Positions 1 to 7,210 of a DNA stretch of 21,640 nt are shown piece after piece. Origin of the DNA: Aalborgiella sp031422495 (GTDB lineage Bacteria > Pseudomonadota > Gammaproteobacteria > Burkholderiales > Burkholderiaceae_C). The first letter of the stretch is position 1. Each line of letters starts with the position of its first letter. Position numbers and translations under genes: made by a program. The notes beneath the pieces were generated by a model. The model worked only from the letters and a program-made list of their open reading frames with translations, ran no database searches and was not told where the DNA came from. The stretch covers positions 1 to 21,640 of the forward strand of contig JANPLX010000183.1 in assembly GCA_031422495.1 (NCBI GenBank), in the 5' to 3' direction.

Positions 1-785
1 GGAAAAGCTTCGTTAGAAAACGGTGTTGAAGTGATTTTTTGACGGCTGATTTGGCCCTTGATTGCCGTCAATCCCGCAGGCCCAGGCAACTCCACCAAGC
101 TCACCGCTGACAGTTTTTTACCTGAATAAGAGCGCAGCACATACCGTCCATCAGGGCTGATACGCTCGTAAGCGCCTAATGCCACTTGATTGTCATCATC
201 CAAGCCCGCCAATTGCGGATCCAGCGCAATAAATTGATTTTGTGGAATGCATTGCTGTGGATTCAAATTCGATACTGCTATTTCAGTTACATCAGCTGTT
301 TTGGCATCTTTTCGAGCTTGCAAACGCTCGTTGATGCCTTGCTGCCAAAAATTAGCTGGCATTGCACCAATCAGTCGATTAGGGTGAATTTCCCCACTTT
401 TCACGACAAAAGCGGTCGGAAAGTGGGTGTAAGCATCTTTTTCGATCAATTTTTCGGAACAAAGCACTTGGGTTGCTGCCAAAACTTCGGCATCCATCGG
501 CTGCGTCGTTGCTAAAGTTCGCAGCGCTGATTGCCATTCAGAGGCTGCAATACGCGCATCGACCAAAGGGACAAACTGCACATTTAACGCTTTGGCAGAT
601 TCTGACGCTAGTCGTGCCTGCGTGGCAGACAGCACCATACGTGGTGACCAAACATACAGCAAGCTGCTTTGAGGTGATTGCAGTGATTTACCTAAAGAAA
701 TATCATCAAAACAGGCTGTAGCCGGCGTTATATATGCCTGTAATGCTATAAATATTATACCAAACAGGTTTTTATAAATGGCCAT
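1..785 (-). CDS. Uncharacterised secreted protein, partial (C-terminus beyond the window)
   Basis: On the reverse complement an ATG at 785-783 opens a frame without stops for 261 codons to the window edge. The start overlaps the last 14 bases of gph, so translation is probably coupled to it; I see no strong ribosome site. Residues 1-24 look like a Sec signal peptide (Lys5, hydrophobic stretch 8-19, Ala-x-Ala before Cys25). Residues about 42-150 could be a thioredoxin-like fold: a strand at SLLYVWSPRM, a later FPTAFVV strand with a cis-Pro-like position, and closing helices, but no CxxC, so redox chemistry is unlikely. Residues about 207-235 (ISPDGRYVLRSY) resemble one blade of a propeller-type repeat. 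Much of the signal-peptide DNA is one copy of a short repeat also found at three other loci. I do not recognise the family. The reading frame is well supported; the fold assignment is a guess. Confidence 0.72.
   Translation of the reverse strand, partial: MAIYKNLFGIIFIALQAYITPATACFDDISLGKSLQSPQSSLLYVWSPRMVLSATQARLASESAKALNVQFVPLVDARIAASEWQSALRTLATTQPMDAEVLAATQVLCSEKLIEKDAYTHFPTAFVVKSGEIHPNRLIGAMPANFWQQGINERLQARKDAKTADVTEIAVSNLNPQQCIPQNQFIALDPQLAGLDDDNQVALGAYERISPDGRYVLRSYSGKKLSAVSLVELPGPAGLTAIKGQISRQKITSTPFSNEAF
697..761 (-). repeat. Copy of a short degenerate repeat, coding for a signal peptide region
   Basis: The core block is 748 down to 715 on the minus strand. It contains TAGCATTA and, 24 bases after the T, CGGCTACAGC. 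By hand count it matches the block at 8973-9006 and the block at 6048-6081 at 23 of 34 positions each, without gaps. It falls in frame in the gene above, covering about residues 9-30, which includes most of the signal peptide. The flanks are AT-rich, like the other copies. The edges are approximate. Confidence 0.5.
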
Positions 786-1491
786 CTAACCATTCAAGCA
801 CACAATCTGGCTCGTTCAAAATCGCATTGGCTTGCCAAGTGCTCACATCATAGCTACCCATGTAGCCCCACAAAGCGGCCAAACTAGGCATGCCAGCAGC
901 TTGGCCAGCTTCAATGTCTCGTTTGTCGTCACCAATGTAGACGCAATACTGTGGTGCAACATTTAAACGCCTAGCTGCTTCAAACATCGGCTCGGGATGC
1001 GGTTTGGCATGTGCTGTCGTGTCGCCGCTAATAACGACCGCAGCTTCTCGCAAGACAGGCATTTTGCGCACCAACGCGTCTGTAAAACGGGAAGATTTGT
1101 TCGTCACAATGCCCCAGTTCAGGCCGCGCAGTTTGAGACTGCACAAAAGTTCTTCAACACCGGCAAACGCCTTCGTACGTTGCGTCAAACACATCTCGTA
1201 GTTGTAAAAAAACTCTTCCCGCCAAGTGATAAAGTTAGAGTGCTCAGGCGCCATATCAAAAGCCACACCCAACATACCGCGCGCACCAGCACCAGCCATG
1301 GGACGGTACAGCTCATAGGGAAGTGATACCAAGCCACGATCAATACGCATTTTGTCGGCTGCGGCAGCCAAATCGGGCGCACTATCGATCAAAGTCCCGT
1401 CCAAGTCAAACAACACGGCTTTGACGGTTTGCTGCCCTACAACGTATTTCAACTCATTGGCTTTTAGGTATGGTTTTTCAATAATTTTCAC
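772..1491 (-). CDS. gph: Phosphoglycolate phosphatase, HAD family
   Basis: This 239-residue protein would hydrolyse 2-phosphoglycolate to glycolate in the cytoplasm, clearing a product of DNA repair or oxygenase side reactions. All four HAD motifs are visible: DLDGT at 29-33 (Asp29 nucleophile, Asp31 acid/base), Thr130 in GIVTNK, Lys163 in AKPHP, and GDDKRD at 187-192. The helical cap lies between residues about 40 and 110. The start is GTG at 1491-1489, preceded by a GGTGA ribosome-site-like sequence; the 20 or so residues before motif I are longer than in many homologues, so a later start is possible. It lies 55 bases downstream of ubiG and overlaps the next gene by 14 bases, so the three are probably one transcript. 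Several HAD phosphatases share this plan, so the substrate is inferred from similarity and from the ubiG-gph neighbourhood. Confidence 0.88.
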   Translation of the reverse strand: MKIIEKPYLKANELKYVVGQQTVKAVLFDLDGTLIDSAPDLAAAADKMRIDRGLVSLPYELYRPMAGAGARGMLGVAFDMAPEHSNFITWREEFFYNYEMCLTQRTKAFAGVEELLCSLKLRGLNWGIVTNKSSRFTDALVRKMPVLREAAVVISGDTTAHAKPHPEPMFEAARRLNVAPQYCVYIGDDKRDIEAGQAAGMPSLAALWGYMGSYDVSTWQANAILNEPDCVLEWLDGHL

Positions 1492-1546
1492 AATGTCACC
1501 AATAATACTTATGAGCCCATTTAAATACTGTTAAGCATAACCAATA

Positions 1547-2284
1547 TCACGCTGATTTTTGTGTAGCGAGCATATAGTTAACCCGCGTGTCGCTGCTTAA
1601 TTTGTATCGTTTTGATAGCGGATTGAACTCTAAGCCTCGTGCCGCTTGAATGTCAAGTCCAACTTGTCGCGCAAACGACGCCAATTCGCTAGGGGTGATG
1701 AATTTTGCGTACTCGTGCGTGCCACGTGGCAGTATGCTCAGAACATATTCGGCACCCACAATGGCTTGCAAAAATGCCCTGCTGTTGCGGTTGATGGTTG
1801 AGAAAAATACCCATCCTCCAGGCTTGATCAAGGTGCTGCAAGCAGCAACGATAGATTCAGGGTCTGGCACGTGCTCCAGCATTTCCATGCAGGTAACAAT
1901 ATCGAAACTGGCGGCTTGTTCGGCCGCTAAATCTTCAGCAGCAATTTCACGGTAACTTACATTTGGCGTTTGCGCTTCTAAGGCGTGTAATTGCGCTACT
2001 TTGAGCGATTTGGTGGCCAAATCAATGCCTAGCACGTCAGCACCCTTACGCGCCATGGCATCCGCCAAGATACCACCTCCGCAGCCGATGTCTAGGACGC
2101 GCTTGCCTTGCAAAGCCGATAAACCATTGATCCAATCCAAGCGCAGTGGGTTGATCGCGTGCAGGGGTGCGAATTCGCTGCTTGTGTCCCACCAATGGTG
2201 CGCCAAATCTGAAAATTTAGCCAGTTCGGCAGGGTCAACATTGCTCGTTTTTAATGTCGAATGAACTTGTTTAGCAAGGCTCAC
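1547..2284 (-). CDS. ubiG: Ubiquinone biosynthesis O-methyltransferase UbiG
   Basis: UbiG performs both O-methylations in ubiquinone synthesis, using S-adenosylmethionine. With a GTG start at 2284-2282 the protein has 245 residues, close to the 240 of the E. coli enzyme. Family signatures are NVDPAELAKFSDLAHHWWD near the N-terminus, LHAINPLRL at 41-49, the cofactor motif VLDIGCGGG at 63-71, MEMLEHVPDP at 133-142 and the C-terminal half typical of UbiG. The same frame is open upstream to an ATG at 2353, but those extra 23 codons run through a strong intrinsic terminator and match nothing in the family, so I reject that start. No promoter can fit between terminator and start, so expression presumably depends on read-through from ompA or on a promoter within ompA. 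Confidence 0.9.
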   Translation of the reverse strand: MSLAKQVHSTLKTSNVDPAELAKFSDLAHHWWDTSSEFAPLHAINPLRLDWINGLSALQGKRVLDIGCGGGILADAMARKGADVLGIDLATKSLKVAQLHALEAQTPNVSYREIAAEDLAAEQAASFDIVTCMEMLEHVPDPESIVAACSTLIKPGGWVFFSTINRNSRAFLQAIVGAEYVLSILPRGTHEYAKFITPSELASFARQVGLDIQAARGLEFNPLSKRYKLSSDTRVNYMLATQKSA

Positions 2285-2303
2285 AGTTTTTAACTTTCTA
2301 TTG

Positions 2304-2338
2304 AAAAAAGCCCCAGAGTTTGACCTCGGGGGCTTTTT
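2304..2338 (-). terminator. Intrinsic terminator after ompA (works in either direction by structure)
   Basis: AAAAAAGCCCCAGAG at 2304-2318 pairs with CTCGGGGGCTTTTT at 2325-2338: a 14-bp stem with one mismatch and a six-base loop. Read on the minus strand it ends in a run of T after a GC-rich stem, as expected for the end of the ompA message. It sits only about 20 bases before the preferred ubiG start. Confidence 0.85.
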
Positions 2339-2390
2339 AATTTTACGCTTCATCCATTCACCACTGGGGCGAATGGGTTAAATCGTTAAA

Positions 2391-2423
2391 TTATTTCTTC
2401 TTTACTTCTTCTTTACTTCTTCT
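2391..2423 (-). repeat. Three tandem 11-bp units spanning the ompA stop codon
   Basis: On the plus strand the units are TTATTTCTTCT, TTACTTCTTCT and TTACTTCTTCT, back to back. On the minus strand each gives AGAAGAAGTAA (the last AGAAGAAATAA), so the stop codon of ompA is followed by two further copies of the same lysine-lysine-stop unit. It probably arose by slippage. Confidence 0.8.
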
Positions 2424-3099
2424 GAGTACCAACCACTTCGATTTCAACGCGGTTGTTTTTAGCGCGACCTTCTTTGGTCTTGTTGTCAGCAACTGGCTGC
2501 TTAGAGCCTTTGCCTTCGGTGTAAACGCGATTTTTCTCAATGCCTTTAGACACCAAGTAAGCCTTCACAGCTTCAGCGCGACGCACTGACAATGCTTGGT
2601 TTGAAGCATCTTTGCCAGTTGAGTCAGTGTGACCCACAGCAACGATGACTTCAAGGTTGATACCCTTGACTTTATCAACCAAGTCGTCCAATTTTGCTTT
2701 GCCAGCAGCTTTGAGTACAGCGTTGTTTGACGCAAAGAATGCATCAGCAGCGTAAGTTACCTTCGTAGCAGCTGCTGCGCTTGCAGCAGGAGCTGGCGCT
2801 GGTGCTGGTGCAGGTGCAGCAGCTGGCGCTGGTGCAGGTGCAACTGTTACTGGAGCTACTACTGCAACTGGCGCTGGAGCAGCAACTTTGGCGATAGCGC
2901 CATCGCAACCTGGAGCAGCAGTTGCTGGTGTCCAGTTCGCATTACGCCAGCACAGACCTGATGCGTTACCAATTTTCCACTGCAAATTACCTTGGGCACT
3001 GCGCCAGTTGTCGCTGTTGGTGGTTGAACCTGTTGCGAAAGCTGAACCTGCAATAGCTACTGTTGCAAACAGCATTGCGACTTTATTTAGTTTGATCAT
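2413..3099 (-). CDS. OmpA-family outer-membrane/peptidoglycan-binding protein without a barrel
   Basis: The 228-residue protein has a signal peptide (residues 1-22, cut after SAFA), a short domain at 28-70 with NWRSAQGN, two cysteines (50 and 65) and CWRNANWTPATAAPGCDG, then an Ala/Pro-rich linker (about 73-110) and an OmpA C-terminal domain (about 115-223). The peptidoglycan-binding signature is present: GHTDSTG at 156-162, NQALSVRRAEAV at 167-178 and the NNRVEI end. This layout is familiar from Burkholderiales, where it replaces the eight-stranded barrel seen in enterobacterial OmpA. The likely role is to anchor the envelope to the cell wall, probably as an abundant protein. A good ribosome site (GAGGATACAA before ATG) and a structured leader precede it. 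The linker DNA is repetitive, so its length may vary between strains. Confidence 0.88.
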   Translation of the reverse strand: MIKLNKVAMLFATVAIAGSAFATGSTTNSDNWRSAQGNLQWKIGNASGLCWRNANWTPATAAPGCDGAIAKVAAPAPVAVVAPVTVAPAPAPAAAPAPAPAPAPAASAAAATKVTYAADAFFASNNAVLKAAGKAKLDDLVDKVKGINLEVIVAVGHTDSTGKDASNQALSVRRAEAVKAYLVSKGIEKNRVYTEGKGSKQPVADNKTKEGRAKNNRVEIEVVGTQKK

Positions 3100-3372
3100 T
3101 TGTATCCTCAGAAAATAAGCTGCAGCGATGCTGCGGAATTGTTACGCCTTGTGCACCATCACACAAGCCGCTGAGACTTATTGTGCCACAGCTAGAAAGG
3201 TGTAACCGCACAATTTGGTGGATAAGTTCCTTAAATCAATAAAAATAATTAACCGTTGCTCGCACGCAACACACAAGCCAGCTTAAAATCATAGGCTTAA
3301 CAATCGCCATTAAAAAGCGATTTTTGTCGTTGTCAACACTTTTTGCTCTTCTTTTTAGGCTACATACCGCTC
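3100..3372. promoter_or_regulatory. Divergent upstream region between ompA-like gene and gyrA
   Basis: No gene fits here. Toward ompA (minus strand), the leader can form two hairpins: CTTGTG at 3148-3153 with CACAAG at 3162-3167, and GCAGC at 3122-3126 with GCTGC at 3130-3134, just before the ribosome site. Such leaders are known to stabilise ompA messages in enterobacteria; here that is only an analogy. A weak minus-strand promoter is GTTACA (3206-3201) with ACAATA (3184-3179). Toward gyrA, AATCGC at 3302-3307 pairs with GCGATT at 3317-3322 followed by a short T run, a weak terminator-like hairpin. The gyrA promoter cannot be fixed by eye. Confidence 0.4.
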
Positions 3373-6027
3373 ATGACTCAGTTCGCCAAAGAAACCTTGC
3401 CTATTAGCCTCGAAGAGGAAATGCGCCGCAGCTATCTAGATTACGCCATGAGCGTGATCGTGGGTCGCGCCCTGCCCGACGCTCGTGACGGTTTGAAGCC
3501 TGTACATCGCCGTGTTCTTTACGCGATGTATGAGCTGTCGAATGACTACAACAAGCCGTACAAAAAATCTGCACGTATTGTGGGCGATGTGATTGGTAAA
3601 TACCACCCGCACGGTGACCAGTCGGTATATGACACCATCGTTCGCATGGCGCAAGATTTCTCGATGCGCCATATGCTGGTCGATGGCCAGGGCAACTTCG
3701 GCTCGGTCGATGGCGACAACGCTGCCGCGATGCGTTACACCGAGATCCGTCTTGCCAAAATCGCCCACGAACTGTTGGCTGATTTGGACAAAGAAACCGT
3801 TGATTTCGGCCCTAACTACGATGGCTCTGAAAGCGAACCCTTGGTCATGCCAAGCCGCTTGCCAAACTTACTGATCAACGGCGCTGGCGGTATTGCCGTC
3901 GGTATGGCGACCAACATTCCGCCGCACAACCTGAACGAAGTGGTGGATGCTTGCCTGCATTTGCTTAAAAACCCTGAAGCCAGTATTGATGAGCTGATGG
4001 AGATCATCCCCGCGCCAGACTTCCCGACCGCTGGCATTATTTACGGCATTAACGGCGTGAAAGACGGCTACCGCACGGGCCGCGGCCGCGTTGTGATGCG
4101 CGCCAAGTGTCATTTTGAAGACATCGACAAAGGCCAGCGCCAGTCCATCATCGTGGACGAACTGCCCTATCAAGTCAACAAAAAGACCCTGCAAGAGCGC
4201 ATGGCCGAGCTGGTGCATGAGAAGAAAATTGAAGGTATTTCGCACATTCAAGACGAGTCAGACAAATCCGGCATGCGCTTGGTGATTGAGTTGAAACGCG
4301 GCGAAGTGCCTGAAGTGGTGCTGAACAATTTGTACAAGCAAACCCAACTGCAAGACACTTTTGGTATCAACATGGTGGCTTTGGTCAATGGCCAGCCCAA
4401 GCTTTGTAACTTGAAAGATTTATTAGAAGTCTTCTTGGACCATCGCCGTGAAGTTGTCACACGCCGTACAGTTTTTACGCTACGAAAAGCACGGGAACGC
4501 GGTCATGTATTAGAGGGTTTAGCGGTAGCGCTAGCAAATATTGACGAATTTATTGCCTTGATTCGCAATGCACCGACACCTCCAGTGGCCAAGGCAGCCT
4601 TGATGGCACAATCATGGGACAGTAAGTTGGTACGCGAAATGCTCACCCGTACGCGCTCAGATGGCGACGTAATCAGCGCAGACGACTATCGCCCAGACGG
4701 CTTAGAACGTGAATTTGGCTTGGAAGCTGGCGGTTTGTACAAACTCTCAGAAGTCCAAGCACAAGAGATTTTGCAAATGCGTCTGCAGCGTTTGACTGGC
4801 TTAGAGCAAGACAAAATCGTCGCTGAATACAAAGAGGTCATGGCTGAGATTGACGATTTGCTGCACATTTTGACGACACCAGAACGCGTTTCGACCATCA
4901 TCAGCGAAGAGCTCCTTGCTATCAAAATGGAATTCGGTCAAACCAAGATAGGCGCACGCCGAAGCTTGGTGGAGCACAGCTCATTTGATTTGAGTACCGA
5001 AGACTTGATCACTCCCACCGACATGGTGGTGACCATGAGTCACAGCGGCTACATCAAAAGCCAGCCCTTGTCTGAATACCGCGCCCAAAAGCGCGGCGGA
5101 CGTGGCAAGCAAGCCACCCAGACAAAAGAAGACGATTGGGTCGATCAGCTCTTCGTGGCTAATACTCACGACTACATCTTGTGTTTCTCTAACCGTGGCC
5201 GTCTATATTGGCTCAAAGTTTGGGAAGTGCCGGCTGGTTCGCGAGGCTCGCGAGGACGACCGATTGTCAACATGTTCCCGTTGCAAGAAGGCGAAAAAAT
5301 TACCGTCGTATTGCCATTAACGGGTGAGAAAACCAGTTTCCCTGCTGACCAGTTTGTCTTCATGGCCACCAGCATGGGCACGGTCAAGAAAACGTCTTTA
5401 GATGAGTTCAACAACCCACGTAAAGGCGGCATCATAGCCGTTGGTTTGGATGACAACGACTATTTGATTGGCGCAGCATTGACCGATGGACAGCACGACG
5501 TCATGTTGTTCAGCGACGGTGGCAAAGCGGTACGATTCGACGAAAACGACGTGCGACCAATGGGCAGAAATGCTCGCGGCGTGCGCGGCATGAACTTGGA
5601 AGACGGCCAAAGCGTGATTGCCATGCTGGTTGCTGAGGATGAACAGCAAAGTGTGCTGACCGCCACTCAAAACGGCTACGGCAAGCGCACTAACATCACC
5701 GAATACACCCGCCACGGACGTGGCACAAAGGGCATGATCGCTATTCAACAATCTGAGCGCAATGGCAAAGTGGTTGCAGCCACGTTGGTGCATACGGATG
5801 ACGAAATCATGCTGATCACGGACAAAGGCGTTTTGGTACGCACCCGTGTTGCTGAAATCCGCGAAATGGGACGTGCTACGCAAGGCGTCACTTTGATCGG
5901 ACTAGATGCGGGCTCGCAACTGAGTGGCCTGCAGCGCATTGTGGAAAACGATGCAAATCAGCCAGAGTCGTCAGATGAAAGCAATCAAGATGCAGTTGAT
6001 GATTCAGCAGATCCAACAGATGTATAA
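3373..6027 (+). CDS. gyrA: DNA gyrase subunit A
   Basis: GyrA forms the DNA-cleaving half of gyrase (A2B2), which introduces negative supercoils using ATP hydrolysed by GyrB. With the ATG at 3373 the protein has 884 residues; a TTG ten codons upstream is open but its residues do not look like GyrA. The catalytic tyrosine is Tyr122 in AMRYTEIRLAK. The GyrA box QKRGGRGK is at 572-579, which marks gyrase rather than topoisomerase IV, and it is followed by the six-bladed wrapping domain. The tail (about 860-884) is rich in Asp, Glu, Ser and Asn. At the position of E. coli Ser83, the residue best known for quinolone contact, the sequence is HPHGDQSVYD, giving Gln83 with Asp87 kept. pheA follows directly; serC, often found between them in Burkholderiales, is absent. 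Confidence 0.97.
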   Translation: MTQFAKETLPISLEEEMRRSYLDYAMSVIVGRALPDARDGLKPVHRRVLYAMYELSNDYNKPYKKSARIVGDVIGKYHPHGDQSVYDTIVRMAQDFSMRHMLVDGQGNFGSVDGDNAAAMRYTEIRLAKIAHELLADLDKETVDFGPNYDGSESEPLVMPSRLPNLLINGAGGIAVGMATNIPPHNLNEVVDACLHLLKNPEASIDELMEIIPAPDFPTAGIIYGINGVKDGYRTGRGRVVMRAKCHFEDIDKGQRQSIIVDELPYQVNKKTLQERMAELVHEKKIEGISHIQDESDKSGMRLVIELKRGEVPEVVLNNLYKQTQLQDTFGINMVALVNGQPKLCNLKDLLEVFLDHRREVVTRRTVFTLRKARERGHVLEGLAVALANIDEFIALIRNAPTPPVAKAALMAQSWDSKLVREMLTRTRSDGDVISADDYRPDGLEREFGLEAGGLYKLSEVQAQEILQMRLQRLTGLEQDKIVAEYKEVMAEIDDLLHILTTPERVSTIISEELLAIKMEFGQTKIGARRSLVEHSSFDLSTEDLITPTDMVVTMSHSGYIKSQPLSEYRAQKRGGRGKQATQTKEDDWVDQLFVANTHDYILCFSNRGRLYWLKVWEVPAGSRGSRGRPIVNMFPLQEGEKITVVLPLTGEKTSFPADQFVFMATSMGTVKKTSLDEFNNPRKGGIIAVGLDDNDYLIGAALTDGQHDVMLFSDGGKAVRFDENDVRPMGRNARGVRGMNLEDGQSVIAMLVAEDEQQSVLTATQNGYGKRTNITEYTRHGRGTKGMIAIQQSERNGKVVAATLVHTDDEIMLITDKGVLVRTRVAEIREMGRATQGVTLIGLDAGSQLSGLQRIVENDANQPESSDESNQDAVDDSADPTDV

Positions 6028-6033
6028 ATATTC

Positions 6034-6099
6034 TGCTATGCATTTAATAGTAGCTTAGTCAATTAATACGTCGGCTACAGCTATATTTCATTATAAAAT
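6034..6099 (+). repeat. Copy of a short degenerate repeat filling the gyrA-pheA spacer
   Basis: The core block 6048-6081 holds TAGTAGCTTAG and, 24 bases after its first T, CGGCTACAGC. Without gaps it matches the minus-strand block 748-715 at 23 of 34 positions and the block 8973-9006 at 21 of 34, by hand count. The right flank ATTTCATTA is shared exactly with the copy in aroA. This element makes up most of the 89 bases between gyrA and pheA, so the pheA promoter or leader, if there is one, lies in or next to it. Confidence 0.55.
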
Positions 6100-6116
6100 T
6101 GACTAAAACTGCTTAC

Positions 6117-7199
6117 ATGAGTAAAACCCTGATAGAACTGCGTGATTTGATTGATGCGACCGACAAAGAGCTGTTGGCATTGCTCAATCGCCGTGCTGGT
6201 TTTGCAGGTGAAGTCGGTGATATCAAAAAACTGGACGGCTCCCCTGTCTACCGCCCAGAGCGTGAGGCGCAAGTCATCAGCGGCTTGCAAACAGCAAATT
6301 CTGGGCCACTCAAAAATGCCAGCGTTGCGCATATTTGGCGCGAGGTGATGTCGGCTTGCCGCTCTTTAGAAGCACCCCAGCGTGTCGCTTATTTAGGGCC
6401 AGCGGGTACGTTCAGCGAAATGGCGGCATTGCAGTTTTTTGGTACCAGCATAGAGCATATTCCCTGCAGCAGTTTTGACGAGGTGTTTCACGCCACCACA
6501 GCGGGAAGTGCCGATTTTGGCGTTGTTCCCGTGGAAAACAACACCGAAGGCGTGGTCACGCGTACCTTGGATTTGTTCCTCAATTCGCCGTTGCACATCA
6601 TCGGTGAAGCCAGCTTTTTAGTGCGCCACCATTTGCTGCGTTTGTCTAATTCTTTAGAAAATGTTGAAGTTGTTTTGGCGCATCCGCAAGCGCTGGCTCA
6701 GTGTCAAGGCTGGCTGGCCAAGCATTTACCAAATGCTGAGCGTCGCGCTGTATCAAGCAATGCAGAAGGCGCACGTTTGGCAGCGACCAACCCAGCTTGG
6801 GCAGGTATTGCCAGCGAACGCGCGGGTGCAGAATTTGGCCTGCATATTGCCTCACATGCGATTCAAGATGACGCGTTTAACCGCACGCGCTTTGCCGTCG
6901 TCTGTCTACCGCAAACGCTGCCTATGCCTACCGCTTCAGGCAAAGACTGCGTCAGCTTGGTGGTCTCAGTACCGAACAAGCCTGGAGCGGTGCACGATTT
7001 GCTGATTCCTCTGAAAAACCATGGCGTATCGATGACCCGGTTTGAATCGCGCCCTGCCCGTTCTGGCCAATGGGAATATTACTTTTACATCGATTTGGCA
7101 GGTCATCCGTCGCAGCCGCATGTGGCCAGCGCGTTGAAAGAGTTGCAAAGCTCTTGCGCGTTTTATAAATTGCTCGGCAGCTATGCCGTGAGCGATTAA
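6117..7199 (+). CDS. pheA: Bifunctional chorismate mutase/prephenate dehydratase (P-protein)
   Basis: PheA converts chorismate to prephenate and then to phenylpyruvate, committing carbon to phenylalanine. From ATG at 6117 it has 360 residues; a TTG at 6099 would add six. Domains in order: AroQ-type mutase at about 1-90 (ELRDLIDATDKELLALLNRR), prephenate dehydratase at about 90-265 with the FNRTRFAVV motif (Thr257-Arg258-Phe259), and a regulatory ACT domain at about 278-355. The ACT domain keeps GAVHDLL and ESRP (310-313), the residues linked to phenylalanine binding, so feedback inhibition is likely. tyrA follows 11 bases later. No strong ribosome site is visible before either start. Confidence 0.95.
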   Translation: MSKTLIELRDLIDATDKELLALLNRRAGFAGEVGDIKKLDGSPVYRPEREAQVISGLQTANSGPLKNASVAHIWREVMSACRSLEAPQRVAYLGPAGTFSEMAALQFFGTSIEHIPCSSFDEVFHATTAGSADFGVVPVENNTEGVVTRTLDLFLNSPLHIIGEASFLVRHHLLRLSNSLENVEVVLAHPQALAQCQGWLAKHLPNAERRAVSSNAEGARLAATNPAWAGIASERAGAEFGLHIASHAIQDDAFNRTRFAVVCLPQTLPMPTASGKDCVSLVVSVPNKPGAVHDLLIPLKNHGVSMTRFESRPARSGQWEYYFYIDLAGHPSQPHVASALKELQSSCAFYKLLGSYAVSD

Positions 7200-7210
7200 A
7201 GTGATCATCT

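Noticed and set aside
186..721. Two plus-strand open frames at the left edge (109 and 82 codons)
   Set aside because: They lie antisense to a longer minus-strand frame that has a signal peptide, is coupled to gph and stays open to the window edge. The plus-strand products show no family features.
1492..1546. A possible further repeat copy between ubiG and gph
   Set aside because: Only GCTTA and GGCT at roughly the right spacing are shared. The match is too weak to separate from chance.
2761..2880. The Ala/Pro-coding repetitive DNA in the ompA-like gene as a mobile or regulatory repeat
   Set aside because: It encodes the usual flexible linker of this protein type and needs no further explanation.
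4440..4680. A local shift in gyrA codon use toward TTA, CTA and GTA codons, suggesting a recombined segment
   Set aside because: The impression is by eye only. The protein sequence is normal GyrA on both sides, and I could not measure the shift.
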